64,000 nucleotides of DNA from positions 1 to 64,000 of the forward strand of contig NZ_JANFLU010000007.1 in the NCBI RefSeq assembly GCF_024385525.1. The letters are read 5' to 3'. The translations under genes and the position numbers were made by a program. Shown piece after piece: positions 7,807 to 17,226 of the stretch. The DNA comes from Arthrobacter sp. zg-Y238 (GTDB taxonomy: Bacteria > Actinomycetota > Actinomycetes > Actinomycetales > Micrococcaceae). Each line of letters opens with the position of its first letter. The stretch's first letter is position 1. The notes below the pieces were generated by a model. The model was not told where the DNA came from. It was given only the letters and a program-made list of their open reading frames with translations, and searched no databases.

Positions 7807-9258
7807 ATGGGTGAGCATGTGGCAGGCAGGACGCTGGCGCAGAAAGTCTGGGACGAGCACGTGGTCCGCAAGGGGGAGGACGGTGCTCCCGACTTGCTCT
7901 ACATCGATCTCCACCTCGTCCATGAAGTCACCTCCCCGCAGGCCTTCGAGGGCCTGCGGCTGTCAGGCCGCGGACTGCGCCGCCCGGACCTGACCATTGC
8001 CACCGAGGACCACAACACTCCCACCCTGGCCATCGACAAGCCCATTGCCGACCCGGTGAGCCGCACCCAGATTGAAACACTGCGGGCCAACTGCGCCGAG
8101 TTCGGTGTGCGTCTGCATCCGCTGGGGGATGCCGAGCAGGGCATCGTCCATGTGGTGGGCCCGCAGCTTGGCCTGACCCAGCCGGGACTCACGGTGGTCT
8201 GCGGCGACTCCCACACCTCGACACACGGCGCGTTCGGCGCGCTGGCGATGGGTATCGGCACCTCCGAGGTTGAGCACGTGATGGCCACCCAGACCCTGTC
8301 CCTCAAGCCGTTTCGGACCATGGCGATCAATGTCGAGGGAACCCTGCGGCCCGGTGTTACGTCCAAGGACATCATCCTGGCGGTGATCGCCAAGATCGGC
8401 ACCGGCGGCGGCCAGGGCTACGTGCTGGAATACCGCGGCTCCGCCATTCGCGCACTGTCGATGGAAGCGCGGATGACCATCTGCAACATGTCCATCGAGG
8501 CCGGTGCCCGGGCCGGGATGGTCGCCCCGGACGAAACCACCTTCGCCTACCTCAAGCACCGCCCGCACGCACCTCAGGGCCGGGACTGGGACGCCGCCGT
8601 CGAGCACTGGAAATCCCTTGCCACGGACACCGACGCCGAGTTCGACGCCGAGGTTTTCCTGGACGCAGACACCCTGGAGCCGTTCGTCACCTGGGGAACC
8701 AATCCCGGACAGGGAGTCTCGCTCTCCGAAGCCGTGCCAGCACCCGAAGATTTCAGCGATGAAAACGCCCGCGCCGCCGCCGAACGCGCGCTGGCCTACA
8801 TGGACCTGGCCGCCGGCACCCCCATGAAGGACATCCGCGTGGACACTGTCTTCCTGGGCTCCTGTACCAACAGCCGCATCGAGGACCTGCGGATAGCCGC
8901 GGATATTATCCGCGGCCGGCAGAAGGACCCCGCAGTCCGGATGATGGTGGTGCCCGGCTCCGCACGGGTGCGTCTGGAGGCCGAGGCGGAGGGATTGGAC
9001 CGGGTATTCAAGGACTTCGGTGCCGAATGGCGGTTTGCCGGCTGTTCCATGTGCCTGGGCATGAATCCTGACCAGCTCGAACCGGGGGAGCGCTGCGCCT
9101 CCACCTCCAACCGCAACTTCGAGGGCCGGCAGGGCAAGGGCGGGCGTACCCACCTGGTGTCCCCGGTGGTGGCAGCAGCCACTGCCGTCAGGGGAACCCT
9201 CAGCTCACCCTCGGACCTCGACCCGCTGCCGGGCGCCGTCGTCGGCACCGCAGCCTAG
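7807..9258 (+). CDS. leuC: 3-isopropylmalate dehydratase large subunit
   Basis: This 483-residue aconitase-family large subunit isomerises 2- to 3-isopropylmalate in leucine synthesis, together with LeuD. The 4Fe-4S cysteine ligands are visible in [13 protein letters not shown] and in [23 protein letters not shown] and [15 protein letters not shown] are substrate-binding motifs. ATG 7807 is preferred because AGGGG lies 7 nt upstream. An in-frame ATG at 7792 and a GTG at 7819 are alternatives. leuD follows after 10 nt, so the two form an operon divergent from the IclR regulator. Confidence 0.97.
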   Translation: MGEHVAGRTLAQKVWDEHVVRKGEDGAPDLLYIDLHLVHEVTSPQAFEGLRLSGRGLRRPDLTIATEDHNTPTLAIDKPIADPVSRTQIETLRANCAEFGVRLHPLGDAEQGIVHVVGPQLGLTQPGLTVVCGDSHTSTHGAFGALAMGIGTSEVEHVMATQTLSLKPFRTMAINVEGTLRPGVTSKDIILAVIAKIGTGGGQGYVLEYRGSAIRALSMEARMTICNMSIEAGARAGMVAPDETTFAYLKHRPHAPQGRDWDAAVEHWKSLATDTDAEFDAEVFLDADTLEPFVTWGTNPGQGVSLSEAVPAPEDFSDENARAAAERALAYMDLAAGTPMKDIRVDTVFLGSCTNSRIEDLRIAADIIRGRQKDPAVRMMVVPGSARVRLEAEAEGLDRVFKDFGAEWRFAGCSMCLGMNPDQLEPGERCASTSNRNFEGRQGKGGRTHLVSPVVAAATAVRGTLSSPSDLDPLPGAVVGTAA

Positions 9259-9268
9259 GAGAACCGTT

Positions 9269-9868
9269 ATGGACAAGATCACCACCCACACCGGAATCGG
9301 CGTCCCGCTGCGCCAAAGCGACGTCGACACCGACCAGATCATCCCGGCTGTCTACCTCAAGCGGATCACCCGCACCGGATTCGAGGACGCGCTCTTCGCC
9401 GGCTGGCGGAAGAACGAGGACTTCATCCTGAACCGGGAACCCTACCGCCAGGGCTCCGTGCTGGTGGCCGGACCCGACTTCGGCACCGGCTCCTCCCGTG
9501 AACATGCCGTCTGGGCCCTGAAGGACTACGGCTTCAGGGCAGTGCTCTCCTCCCGCTTTGCGGATATCTTCCGCGGGAACGCCGGCAAGCAGGGCCTCGT
9601 CGCGGCCCAGGTGGCGCAGGATGACATTGAGCTGATCTGGAAGGTCCTGGAAAACTCCCCGGGAACAACAGTCACCGTTGATCTGCAGGCCCGGACGGCG
9701 GTCTGCGGCAGCGTCACAGCTCCATTTGAAATTGACGAGTACACTCGCTGGCGTCTGCTGGAAGGATTGGACGACATTGCCCTGACCCTGCGCCACGAGT
9801 CCGACATCACGTCATTCGAGGCCGAGCGTCCCGCGTACAAGCCCACCACGCTCCCTGCCCTGCACTAG
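9269..9868 (+). CDS. leuD: 3-isopropylmalate dehydratase small subunit
   Basis: This 199-residue swivel-domain subunit of isopropylmalate isomerase carries [16 protein letters not shown] near the N-terminus and [22 protein letters not shown], the conserved active-site loop. It is 10 nt downstream of leuC, and the operon ends at a perfect hairpin about 100 nt later. Confidence 0.97.
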   Translation: MDKITTHTGIGVPLRQSDVDTDQIIPAVYLKRITRTGFEDALFAGWRKNEDFILNREPYRQGSVLVAGPDFGTGSSREHAVWALKDYGFRAVLSSRFADIFRGNAGKQGLVAAQVAQDDIELIWKVLENSPGTTVTVDLQARTAVCGSVTAPFEIDEYTRWRLLEGLDDIALTLRHESDITSFEAERPAYKPTTLPALH

Positions 9869-9966
9869 TGCGGTTTCGGCGGAGGCACGCCGCCCCGGAA
9901 TGATCAGCAGGCTTCCGGTTTGCACTCTGGAGGTTTTTCTGCCCCTCCCAGAGCCCCGATATCATT

Positions 9967-9994
9967 GATAGGCCCCGCTTCGGCGGGGCCTATC
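9967..9994 (+). terminator. Terminator after leuCD
   Basis: A perfect 12-bp stem GATAGGCCCCGC (9967-9978) / GCGGGGCCTATC (9983-9994) closes on a TTCG tetraloop. No long T-run follows, as is usual in high-GC actinobacteria. The rest of the 274-nt gap before murA holds a weaker imperfect hairpin near 9926-9955 and no gene. Confidence 0.85.
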
Positions 9995-10142
9995 CGCTTT
10001 CGACTGCGGGCATGACCGGAATCACACCGGTTCCGGCCTGTCGGAGGGCGGCGTTATTTCAGTAAGCAGACCCTTGCTCATATGCTTGAGTGCAGTCTCT
10101 TATTGCTTCCGGGGCCAATCTATTTTAAGAAATCAGGTGTTC

Positions 10143-11483
10143 ATGGGTAGCGTCCTCACCATCCGAGGCGGTGTTCCTCTCTCAGGGAAGGTACCGGTCC
10201 GCGGGGCGAAAAATCTGGTCCCCAAGGCGATGGTTGCGGCCCTGCTTGGCAACGGCCCGTCCACACTGCGCAACGTTCCTGAAATCAAGGACGTAGAGGT
10301 AGTTACGTCCCTGCTGCAGCTGCACGGCGTTGAGGTCACCAAGGACCCTGTCACGGGCGATCTCACCATGGACCCGAAGAACGCCAAGACGGCGGCGTCC
10401 AAGGACATCGACGCCCACGCCGGCGATTCCCGCATCCCGATCCTGCTCTGCGGGCCCCTCATGCACAGCCTGGGTGAAGCCTTCATTCCTGACCTCGGCG
10501 GCTGCAAAATCGGCGACCGGCCCATCGACTACCACCTGCAGATGCTGCGCAACTTCGGTGCAGTGGTGGAAAAGCGCCCCGGCGGCATTTCCATTTCCGC
10601 GCCCAAGGGCCTCAGCGGCGCCAAGCTTGAACTGCCCTACCCGAGCGTCGGAGCCACCGAACAGGTGCTCCTGACTGCCGTGAAGGCCGTGGGTATCACC
10701 GAGCTGCGCGGTGCAGCCGTTGAACCCGAGATCATGGACCTGATCGCCATCCTGCAGAAGATGGGCGCCATCATTTCCGTGCAGACGGACCGCGTGATCC
10801 GGATCGAAGGCGTTTCCGAACTGACCGGCTACAACCACCGGGCGCTTCCGGACCGCAACGAGGCCGCTTCCTGGGCTTCAGCGGCCCTCGTCACCAAGGG
10901 CGACATCTATGTGGAGGGCGCGGACCAGAAGGACCTCACCGCGTTCCTCAACACGTACCGCAAGATCGGCGGAGCGTTCGACATCGACGACGGCGGCATC
11001 CGGTTCTACCACCCGGGCGGCCCGCTGAACCCGCTGGTACTGGAAACCGACGTCCACCCCGGCTTTATGACGGACTGGCAGCAGCCGCTGGTGGTCGCCC
11101 TGACCCAGGCCGAGGGTGTGTCCATCGTGCACGAAACCGTGTACGAGAACCGCTTCGGCTTCACGGATGCGCTTATCCGGATGGGTGCCAACATCCAGGT
11201 CCACCGTGAGTGCCTGGGCAGCGTCCCGTGCCGTTTCGGCCAGCGCAACTTCCTGCACTCGGCTGTCATTGCCGGATCCGTGCAGCTGCGCGGTGCCGAG
11301 ATCGACATCCCGGATCTGCGCGGCGGCTTCAGCCACCTCATTGCGGCGCTGGCTGCCGAGGGCACCTCGCGGGTGACCGGCATCGAGCTGATCAACCGCG
11401 GGTACGAGCACTTCCAGGGCAAGCTCGAGGGCCTCGGCGCGGACTTTGACGTCGCTTCCGGCGGATCTGCCGGACTCCGGTAG
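10143..11483 (+). CDS. murA: UDP-N-acetylglucosamine 1-carboxyvinyltransferase
   Basis: This 446-residue enzyme catalyses the first committed step of peptidoglycan synthesis, transferring enolpyruvate from PEP to UDP-GlcNAc. The N-terminus MGSVLTIRGGVPLSGKVPV and the Lys-Asn of RGAKNLVPK match the family. The catalytic loop is GGCKIGDRPIDYHL, so the active-site cysteine targeted by fosfomycin is kept, unlike mycobacterial MurA, which has Asp. ATG 10143 is chosen because homology begins there. An in-frame ATG upstream would add about 23 unsupported residues. plsC follows after 9 nt. Confidence 0.96.
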   Translation: MGSVLTIRGGVPLSGKVPVRGAKNLVPKAMVAALLGNGPSTLRNVPEIKDVEVVTSLLQLHGVEVTKDPVTGDLTMDPKNAKTAASKDIDAHAGDSRIPILLCGPLMHSLGEAFIPDLGGCKIGDRPIDYHLQMLRNFGAVVEKRPGGISISAPKGLSGAKLELPYPSVGATEQVLLTAVKAVGITELRGAAVEPEIMDLIAILQKMGAIISVQTDRVIRIEGVSELTGYNHRALPDRNEAASWASAALVTKGDIYVEGADQKDLTAFLNTYRKIGGAFDIDDGGIRFYHPGGPLNPLVLETDVHPGFMTDWQQPLVVALTQAEGVSIVHETVYENRFGFTDALIRMGANIQVHRECLGSVPCRFGQRNFLHSAVIAGSVQLRGAEIDIPDLRGGFSHLIAALAAEGTSRVTGIELINRGYEHFQGKLEGLGADFDVASGGSAGLR

Positions 11484-11492
11484 CCTGACGGA

Positions 11493-12287
11493 ATGACGGA
11501 ATCGAATAAGTCACGGGTTGTTTTTGCGCTGCTCGCCGGATCTCTCCGGCCGGTATTCAATATCTTCCTGAAAAAGCAGTGGCAGGGGGCAGAGAACCTG
11601 CCCAAGGATCCGGGCTTCATTGTCTGCCCGAACCACGTGACTGAAATCGATCCGGTGGTGGTGGGGCACTTCCTGTACAACCAGGGCCGCCCGCCGCACT
11701 TCCTGGCGAAGGCATCGCTCTTCAAGGTGCCCGTGCTGGGGCCGGCACTGTCCGCCACGAACCAGGTCCCGGTGGAGCGGATCACCACCGGGGCCGCCGG
11801 TTCGCTGGATGCCGCCCGTGAAGCCCTGGCGGCAGGGCGCACTCTGGTGATCTACCCCGAAGGCACCCTCACCCGGGATCCTGATCTCTGGCCGATGAAG
11901 GGCCGGACCGGGGCCGCGCGGCTGGCCCTGCAGACCGGGGTGCCCGTCATCCCGATCGCCCACTGGGGTGCGCAGGAAGCCTTCCCGCGCTACGCGAAGT
12001 TCCCCAAGCTGTTCCCGCGCAAGCGGGTGCGGCTGGTGGTCGGCAAGCCCGTGGACCTGTCCGAATTCGCCGGACTGCCGGTCACCAAGGCTGTGCTCGA
12101 CGCAGCCACGGAACGGATCATGTCCGAGCTCACGGACATGGTCTCCAAGCTCCGCGGTGCCCAGCCGCCCACCGAGCGGTGGAACCCCGTGGCCAGGGGC
12201 CAGCGGCAAGTGGGACGTTCCTTCGAAAACGGAGCCGGCGGATCCGGCACATCAACCAAACCAATCCAACCGGAGGCCGGACAGTGA
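11493..12287 (+). CDS. plsC: 1-acyl-sn-glycerol-3-phosphate acyltransferase
   Basis: This 264-residue acyltransferase adds the second acyl chain to lysophosphatidic acid. The catalytic NHxxxxD motif is NHVTEID near residue 50, and the phosphate-binding motif is YPEGTLTRD near residue 125. The C-terminal 35 residues are low in complexity and probably disordered. The gene follows murA closely and overlaps gpsA by 4 bp (GTGA). It thus pairs with the enzyme that makes glycerol-3-phosphate, its upstream precursor. Confidence 0.93.
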   Translation: MTESNKSRVVFALLAGSLRPVFNIFLKKQWQGAENLPKDPGFIVCPNHVTEIDPVVVGHFLYNQGRPPHFLAKASLFKVPVLGPALSATNQVPVERITTGAAGSLDAAREALAAGRTLVIYPEGTLTRDPDLWPMKGRTGAARLALQTGVPVIPIAHWGAQEAFPRYAKFPKLFPRKRVRLVVGKPVDLSEFAGLPVTKAVLDAATERIMSELTDMVSKLRGAQPPTERWNPVARGQRQVGRSFENGAGGSGTSTKPIQPEAGQ

Positions 12288-13327
12288 CCCCCCGCAGTGA
12301 ACACCCCGCCGTCGTCGCCGTCCTGGGCGCCGGCAGCTGGGGTACCGCCTTTGCCAAGATTGCCGCCGACTCGGGCGCCGAACGCGGCACCGATGTCCGG
12401 CTCTGGGCGCGCCGCCCCGAGGTGGCCGCTGACATCAACGGCAGGCACCGCAACACCCAGTACCTCAAGGACACCGTCCTGCCCGCCAACCTGCGCGCCT
12501 TCACGGACCTCGGCGAGGTGCTCGCCGGAGCCGAAATGGTGGTCCTCGCCGTCCCTGCACAGTCCCTGCGCGCGCAGCTCAAGGACGTTGCTGGACGGAT
12601 CCCCGCGGACGCCGTCGTCGTGTCGCTGATGAAGGGACTGGAGCGGGGCACTGATGCCCGGATGAGCCAGGTGATCGCCGAGGAACTGGGACTGCCCGCC
12701 GAGCGTATCGCGGTGGTTTCCGGACCGAACCTCGCCATGGAAATTGCCCGCCAGGAGCCCACCGCGTCCGTGGTGGCCTGCACCGACCTGGACACGGCCG
12801 CCTGGATCGCCGAGGCCTGCACGGCGCCGTATTTCCGTCCCTACACCAACGAGGATGTGGTGGGCACCGAGATCGGCGGCATCGTCAAGAACGTTATTGC
12901 CCTCGCGGTGGGGATCTGCGACGGCAAGGGCATGGGGGACAACACCAAGGCCTCCGTGATGACCCGCGGACTGGCCGAAACCACCCGCCTGGCCCTGGCG
13001 CTGGGCGGCAATGCGGAGACCATGGCCGGCCTGGCCGGTATGGGTGACCTGATTGCCACCTGTTCCTCGCCGCTGTCCCGCAACCACACGGCCGGTACGC
13101 TGCTGGCCCAGGGCCTGAGCCTTGCCGAAGTCAACGCGTCCATGACCCAGACGGCCGAGGGCATCAAGTCCGCGCAGGCCGTGCTGGACCGTGCCACCCA
13201 GCTGGGCGTCTATATGCCCATCACCGAAAATGTTGTCGCCGTACTGCAGGGCGTAATTACTGTTGATGAACTGGGTCCGCGGTTGCTGGCCCGAGAACTG
13301 AAATCCGAAGGTGTGTCCGCTCCGTGA
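12284..13327 (+). CDS. gpsA: Glycerol-3-phosphate dehydrogenase [NAD(P)+]
   Basis: This 347-residue enzyme reduces dihydroxyacetone phosphate to sn-glycerol-3-phosphate for phospholipids. The Rossmann motif GAGSWGTAFAKIAAD is near the N-terminus, followed by VSGPNLAMEIA, IGGIVKNVIALAVGI with the catalytic Lys, and GMGDLIATCSSPLSRNH. GTG 12284 is chosen because it gives a 4-bp overlap with plsC and homology begins at once. A longer reading frame upstream lies inside plsC. Its stop overlaps ddl in the same GTGA fashion. Confidence 0.96.
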   Translation: MTPRSEHPAVVAVLGAGSWGTAFAKIAADSGAERGTDVRLWARRPEVAADINGRHRNTQYLKDTVLPANLRAFTDLGEVLAGAEMVVLAVPAQSLRAQLKDVAGRIPADAVVVSLMKGLERGTDARMSQVIAEELGLPAERIAVVSGPNLAMEIARQEPTASVVACTDLDTAAWIAEACTAPYFRPYTNEDVVGTEIGGIVKNVIALAVGICDGKGMGDNTKASVMTRGLAETTRLALALGGNAETMAGLAGMGDLIATCSSPLSRNHTAGTLLAQGLSLAEVNASMTQTAEGIKSAQAVLDRATQLGVYMPITENVVAVLQGVITVDELGPRLLARELKSEGVSAP

Positions 13328-14481
13328 CTGTTGAACCCCTGCCCGCCGGTACCATCGAGGACCGTTCCGCACCCGTGCGCCCCCGGGTAGCCGTCCTGTT
13401 CGGCGGACGCTCCAGCGAGCATGCCGTCAGCTGCGTGACAGCCGCCGGTGTGCTGCAGGCCATCGATACGTCAAAGTACGACGTCGTCCCCATCGGCATC
13501 GCGAAGAACGGCCAGTGGAGCCTGGTTTCGGATGATCCGGCCGAGTGGTCCCTGCGCGCCGCGACCCTGCCCGAGGTTCCGGCGTCGAAGGAATCCGTGG
13601 TGCTCTCCTCGCAGGACGGCAGCCGCGAACTGGTGGCCCACGCCGCCGGCAGCCTGCCCCGCAGCCTGGGCTCCATCGACGTGGTGATGCCGCTGCTGCA
13701 TGGCCCCTTCGGCGAGGACGGAACCCTCCAGGGCATGTTGGAAATGGCTGACGTGAGGTATGTGGGAGCAGGTGTCCTGGCGTCCGCCGTCGGCATGGAC
13801 AAGCACTACATGAAGGTGGTCTTCGAAGCCGCAGGCCTCTCGGTGGGCCCCTACGAGGTCATCACGGACCGGCAGTGGCTGCGCGATCCGCAGTCCTGCC
13901 TGGACCGCGCCGGTGCCCTCGATTTCCCGCTGTTCGTCAAGCCCGCCCGCGCCGGTTCGTCCATGGGCATCACCCGCGTCACGGACGCAGCGGAACTGCC
14001 GGCAGCCATCGAAGCGGCACGCCTGCACGATCCGAAGGTCGTAGTGGAAGCCGGGATCATCGGCCGGGAGATCGAAGTGGCCGTCCTCCAGGGGCGGGGC
14101 ACCGAGGATCCGCGCACCAGCCAGCCCGGCGAGGTTGCGGTGCGCGACGGCGGCCACGAGTGGTACGACTTCGAAGCCAAGTATGTGGACGGCGCAGCGG
14201 CAGACCTCAGCTGCCCGGCCGACCTGCCGGCGGATATCACGGCCCAGGTCCGCACGCTCGCCGGAACCGCTTTCGAAGCAGTGGGCGGTGAAGGCCTGTC
14301 CCGGGTGGACTTCTTCTACACCCCGGACGGCCAGCTGATCATTAATGAGATCAACACCATGCCCGGCTTTACACCCATCAGCATGTATCCGCAGATGTGG
14401 GCCAAGTCCGGACTGCCGTACACCGAACTGATCGATGAACTGATTTCCCTGGCGCTGGACCGGAAGACGGGGCTGCGCTAG
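13324..14481 (+). CDS. ddl: D-alanine--D-alanine ligase
   Basis: This 385-residue ATP-grasp ligase makes D-Ala-D-Ala for the peptidoglycan stem peptide. It shows VAVLFGGRSSEHAVS at the N-terminus, LHGPFGEDGTLQGMLE, the ATP-grasp segment FVKPARAGSSMGI, and C-terminal EINTMPGFTPISMYP. It is 4 bp overlapped with gpsA at a GTG start and is the last gene of the murA-plsC-gpsA-ddl run. A convergent lipoprotein gene overlaps its end by 4 bp. Confidence 0.97.
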   Translation: MTVEPLPAGTIEDRSAPVRPRVAVLFGGRSSEHAVSCVTAAGVLQAIDTSKYDVVPIGIAKNGQWSLVSDDPAEWSLRAATLPEVPASKESVVLSSQDGSRELVAHAAGSLPRSLGSIDVVMPLLHGPFGEDGTLQGMLEMADVRYVGAGVLASAVGMDKHYMKVVFEAAGLSVGPYEVITDRQWLRDPQSCLDRAGALDFPLFVKPARAGSSMGITRVTDAAELPAAIEAARLHDPKVVVEAGIIGREIEVAVLQGRGTEDPRTSQPGEVAVRDGGHEWYDFEAKYVDGAAADLSCPADLPADITAQVRTLAGTAFEAVGGEGLSRVDFFYTPDGQLIINEINTMPGFTPISMYPQMWAKSGLPYTELIDELISLALDRKTGLR

Positions 14482-14957
14482 CCCTGTTCGGCTTCCAGAT
14501 CCAGGGTGTCCTGGGGGCTTAGGCACTGGCTGGTGGGCTCGATTTTCGACACCGCGTTCTGCAGCTGGACCAGGAGCGTGGACGAGGCAACCTCGTTTGG
14601 ATCGAAGAGAACTTCCACCGCCGGCTCCCGGCCGTAGGTGGTGGCGGTCCAGGTGTCTTCGCCCTCACGCAGGATCCAGTCGATGCCGTTCACCGAGGCG
14701 CAGGGATCGGTTGTCGGGCCCGGCACGGGGACGCCGCACTTCAGGATCGCCCGGGACGGGTTGCCCCACGCAGCCGTCGACTGGCTGTCCGTGTCCCGCA
14801 GGGCGTAACCCGCTATCTCGTCCGGCAAGGCCACCATGACGGCGGCGCAGTCCGGGTTGGCAGCGTCCGGAGCCGGATTAACGCTGGCTACCGGGCTGCA
14901 GCCGGCGGCGGCCACTGCCGAGAGAACGAGTACTGCTGGTAACGCATAGGACTTCAT
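14478..14957 (-). CDS. DUF3515 family lipoprotein
   Basis: This 159-residue secreted protein has a signal peptide and lipobox VAAAGC (Cys near residue 20), so it should be acylated and anchored to the outer face of the membrane. The mature domain has paired cysteines (NPDCAAVM, LKCGVPVPG, DPCASV, SQCLS) and matches DUF3515, an actinobacterial family often found next to ddl or thiL. The function is unknown. ATG 14957 is chosen because it gives a proper signal peptide. It is divergent from the LCP gene. Confidence 0.88.
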   Translation of the reverse strand: MKSYALPAVLVLSAVAAAGCSPVASVNPAPDAANPDCAAVMVALPDEIAGYALRDTDSQSTAAWGNPSRAILKCGVPVPGPTTDPCASVNGIDWILREGEDTWTATTYGREPAVEVLFDPNEVASSTLLVQLQNAVSKIEPTSQCLSPQDTLDLEAEQG

Positions 14958-15039
14958 GTTTCCAGCGTATCCGCCGCGGCGCCCCGGACCTGAATCGGTC
15001 TGGATAGACTCATACCTGCCCCGAGCTGAGGAAAAACAC

Positions 15040-16062
15040 GTGAGCGAGCACCCCTTTTCCGCCGAAACTGACGTTCCCGCAAATACCAGGCGCAGGACAT
15101 CGCGCCCGGTACGAAATATGCTGCTGATGATTCCGGCCCTCGTGCTGGTTGCCGCACTTGCCGCCGGTGGCTTCCTGTGGCATCTGGCGTGGACTTTCGA
15201 CAATTCGACGAAGACCATTACCAATGCGCTTCCAGAGGCACGGCCGGAGAAGGGCGCTGCCGCAGGAGACTCGCAGAATATCCTGCTGATGGGCACCGAT
15301 ACCCGGGATCCCGCCTCCAGCGACGCACGGTCGGACACGATGATGCTGGTCCATATCCCGGGCGACCGGAGCGGCGTTTACGTCATGTCGATCATGCGTG
15401 ACACGTGGGTGGAGATCCCCGGGTACGGGGAACAGAAGATCAACTCCGCCATGGCTCTCGGCGGAGTGTCCCTGACTGTGGACACTGTGCAGACCCTGTT
15501 CGATATCCCTGTCGACCACGTGGCGATCATCGACTTCGAAGGGTTCCAGGGTCTAACGGATGCTCTGGGCGGTGTCACGCTCAACAACGACATCGCTTTC
15601 CAATCCGAGGGGGACCACGGCGAGTACTTTGCCGCCGGGCAGATCACTGTGGAGAGGGAGTCTGCGCTCAAGTACGTCCGCGAGCGGTACGCCTTTACCG
15701 ACGGCGACTATCAGCGGGTCAAGAACCAGCAGGCTTTCCTCAGCGGCGTGGTCTCCGGTGTCCTCAACACGCAGACCCTGACCAACCCGGTAAAGATCAG
15801 CAACATAGTGAGCGGGATTTCGCCGTACCTGAGCGTGGATGAAGATCTGGACGCCGCCGCTGCAGGGGCTTTGGCCGTGAGTCTCCGCAGCGTCCGGTCC
15901 GGGGATGTCCATATGTTCACGTTGCCGAACGCCGGAGTGGGAACGTCCCCCGACGGGCAGTCCATTGTGGTGCCGGACTATGCAGCCATCGCCGAAATCG
16001 GTACTGCGCTGGACTCTGACGACCTTGCCGACTACGTCCGGTCCGCAGCACCCCGGAACTGA
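15040..16062 (+). CDS. LytR-CpsA-Psr (LCP) family transferase
   Basis: This 340-residue protein has a cytoplasmic N-terminus, one membrane helix (about residues 28-50) and an extracellular LCP domain. Motifs are NILLMGTDTRD, ARSDTMMLVHI, MRDTWVEIPGYGEQKINSAMALGG and the catalytic-region arginines in LKYVRERYAFTDGDYQR. LCP enzymes attach wall polymers such as arabinogalactan or teichoic-type glycans to peptidoglycan. GTG 15040 has GAGG upstream. The longer frame that starts at 14956 would overlap the divergent lipoprotein start. Confidence 0.9.
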   Translation: MSEHPFSAETDVPANTRRRTSRPVRNMLLMIPALVLVAALAAGGFLWHLAWTFDNSTKTITNALPEARPEKGAAAGDSQNILLMGTDTRDPASSDARSDTMMLVHIPGDRSGVYVMSIMRDTWVEIPGYGEQKINSAMALGGVSLTVDTVQTLFDIPVDHVAIIDFEGFQGLTDALGGVTLNNDIAFQSEGDHGEYFAAGQITVERESALKYVRERYAFTDGDYQRVKNQQAFLSGVVSGVLNTQTLTNPVKISNIVSGISPYLSVDEDLDAAAAGALAVSLRSVRSGDVHMFTLPNAGVGTSPDGQSIVVPDYAAIAEIGTALDSDDLADYVRSAAPRN

Positions 16063-16233
16063 TCCGGCCCAACCGGCGGTAAATCGTTATCGGCCACTGT
16101 CAGTGCCCTGCGGTAGGCTTCCTAATGACATAGACGGTTAGCGGCAATGACGGCGAAGACCGGATAGGACGGGCCCCGATGAGCGGCACCAGCAGGACCA
16201 GAGACAGCTCTACAAGCAGGAAACGGGATTACC

Positions 16234-17226
16234 TTGCAGACTAAAATCACCGCCAACGCGCAAGCGCTGAAGCGATGGTTGAGCAACGCAGAGGTCTCCT
16301 TGGGTAACCACAGCGACCGCCTCAATGCCATCAATATCTTTCCCGTGGCCGACGGCGATACCGGCACCAACCTCTACCTGACTCTCTGCGCCGCCTCGAG
16401 GGCTATTGCGGAAGAGGACACCGCCGACATCGGCGAGCTGCTGGGAACAGCCGGCCGTGCCGCAATGGAAGAAGCACGCGGCAACTCCGGCACCCTGTTT
16501 TCCGTCTTCCTCACCTCTATGGCAGAACCCCTGGCCGGCGCAACCCGGCTCTCCGCGCCGTTGCTCGCAGCCGCCCTGCAGCGGGCGCAGCTGCGCTCCT
16601 GGTCGGTGCTCAGCGATCCGGTGCCCGGCACCATGCTCTCCGTCCTCGAGGCCGCAGCGCACGCCGCCTCCGACAGCGAACCCGCCGTCACCGGAGACGA
16701 CAGCAACGTAGGACTCGCACTCACGCTGCGGGCCATTATGGACGCCGCCCTGACCGCCGTCATCCATACCGAGAGCCAGCTGGACGCGCTCGCCGCCGCC
16801 CACGTGGTGGACGCCGGCGGCGTCGGCTTCCTGCTGGTACTGGACGCCCTGCGTGCCGCAGCCCTGGGCGAGGAACTGCAGGAAGAACTGCTGGACGGAC
16901 TGCACGGCTACGACGTCCAGGATCCGCACATCCACGCCCACATGCCACGCATGGAAGGCGTGGAAGTCATGTGCACCATCACCCTGAGCCCGCTGGATGC
17001 CGCCACACTGCGGCTGCAGCTGGACGAGCTGGGGGACTCCGTCATCATGAGCGCCGTGAGCCCGGTGGGAGACGGCTACCGCTGGCGGATCCACGTGCAC
17101 ACCCCCGACGCCGGTACGACCATCGATCTGCTGCGCACTCTCGGTGATCCCGAGAATCTGACCATCACCGAGTTGTCCGCTGACGGACACGAAACCAAAG
17201 AAGTCCCCGAGGCACATGGACTCTAG
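16234..17226 (+). CDS. DAK2 domain-containing protein
   Basis: This 330-residue protein carries the DAK2 (dihydroxyacetone kinase L) fold. The ADP/Mg site is FPVADGDTGTNLYLT (residues about 31-45), followed by ARGNSGTLFSVFL and HVVDAGGVGFLLVLDAL. The full-length family (YloV/FakA) is about 540 residues and binds fatty acids with FakB partners. This short actinobacterial form has a roughly 100-residue C-terminal domain instead. It starts with TTG, has AGGAAA about 10 nt upstream, and overlaps recG by 11 bp. Confidence 0.85.
   Translation: MQTKITANAQALKRWLSNAEVSLGNHSDRLNAINIFPVADGDTGTNLYLTLCAASRAIAEEDTADIGELLGTAGRAAMEEARGNSGTLFSVFLTSMAEPLAGATRLSAPLLAAALQRAQLRSWSVLSDPVPGTMLSVLEAAAHAASDSEPAVTGDDSNVGLALTLRAIMDAALTAVIHTESQLDALAAAHVVDAGGVGFLLVLDALRAAALGEELQEELLDGLHGYDVQDPHIHAHMPRMEGVEVMCTITLSPLDAATLRLQLDELGDSVIMSAVSPVGDGYRWRIHVHTPDAGTTIDLLRTLGDPENLTITELSADGHETKEVPEAHGL

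Noticed and set aside
7963-9153. 396-codon minus-strand open frame inside leuC
   Set aside because: It is antisense to a complete LeuC with all Fe-S cysteines; no homology or start context.
16179-16244. 21-codon plus-strand mini-ORF just before the DAK2 gene
   Set aside because: It is polar and low in complexity, overlaps the DAK2 start by about 10 nt, and shows no sign of a leader peptide such as repeated amino-acid codons.
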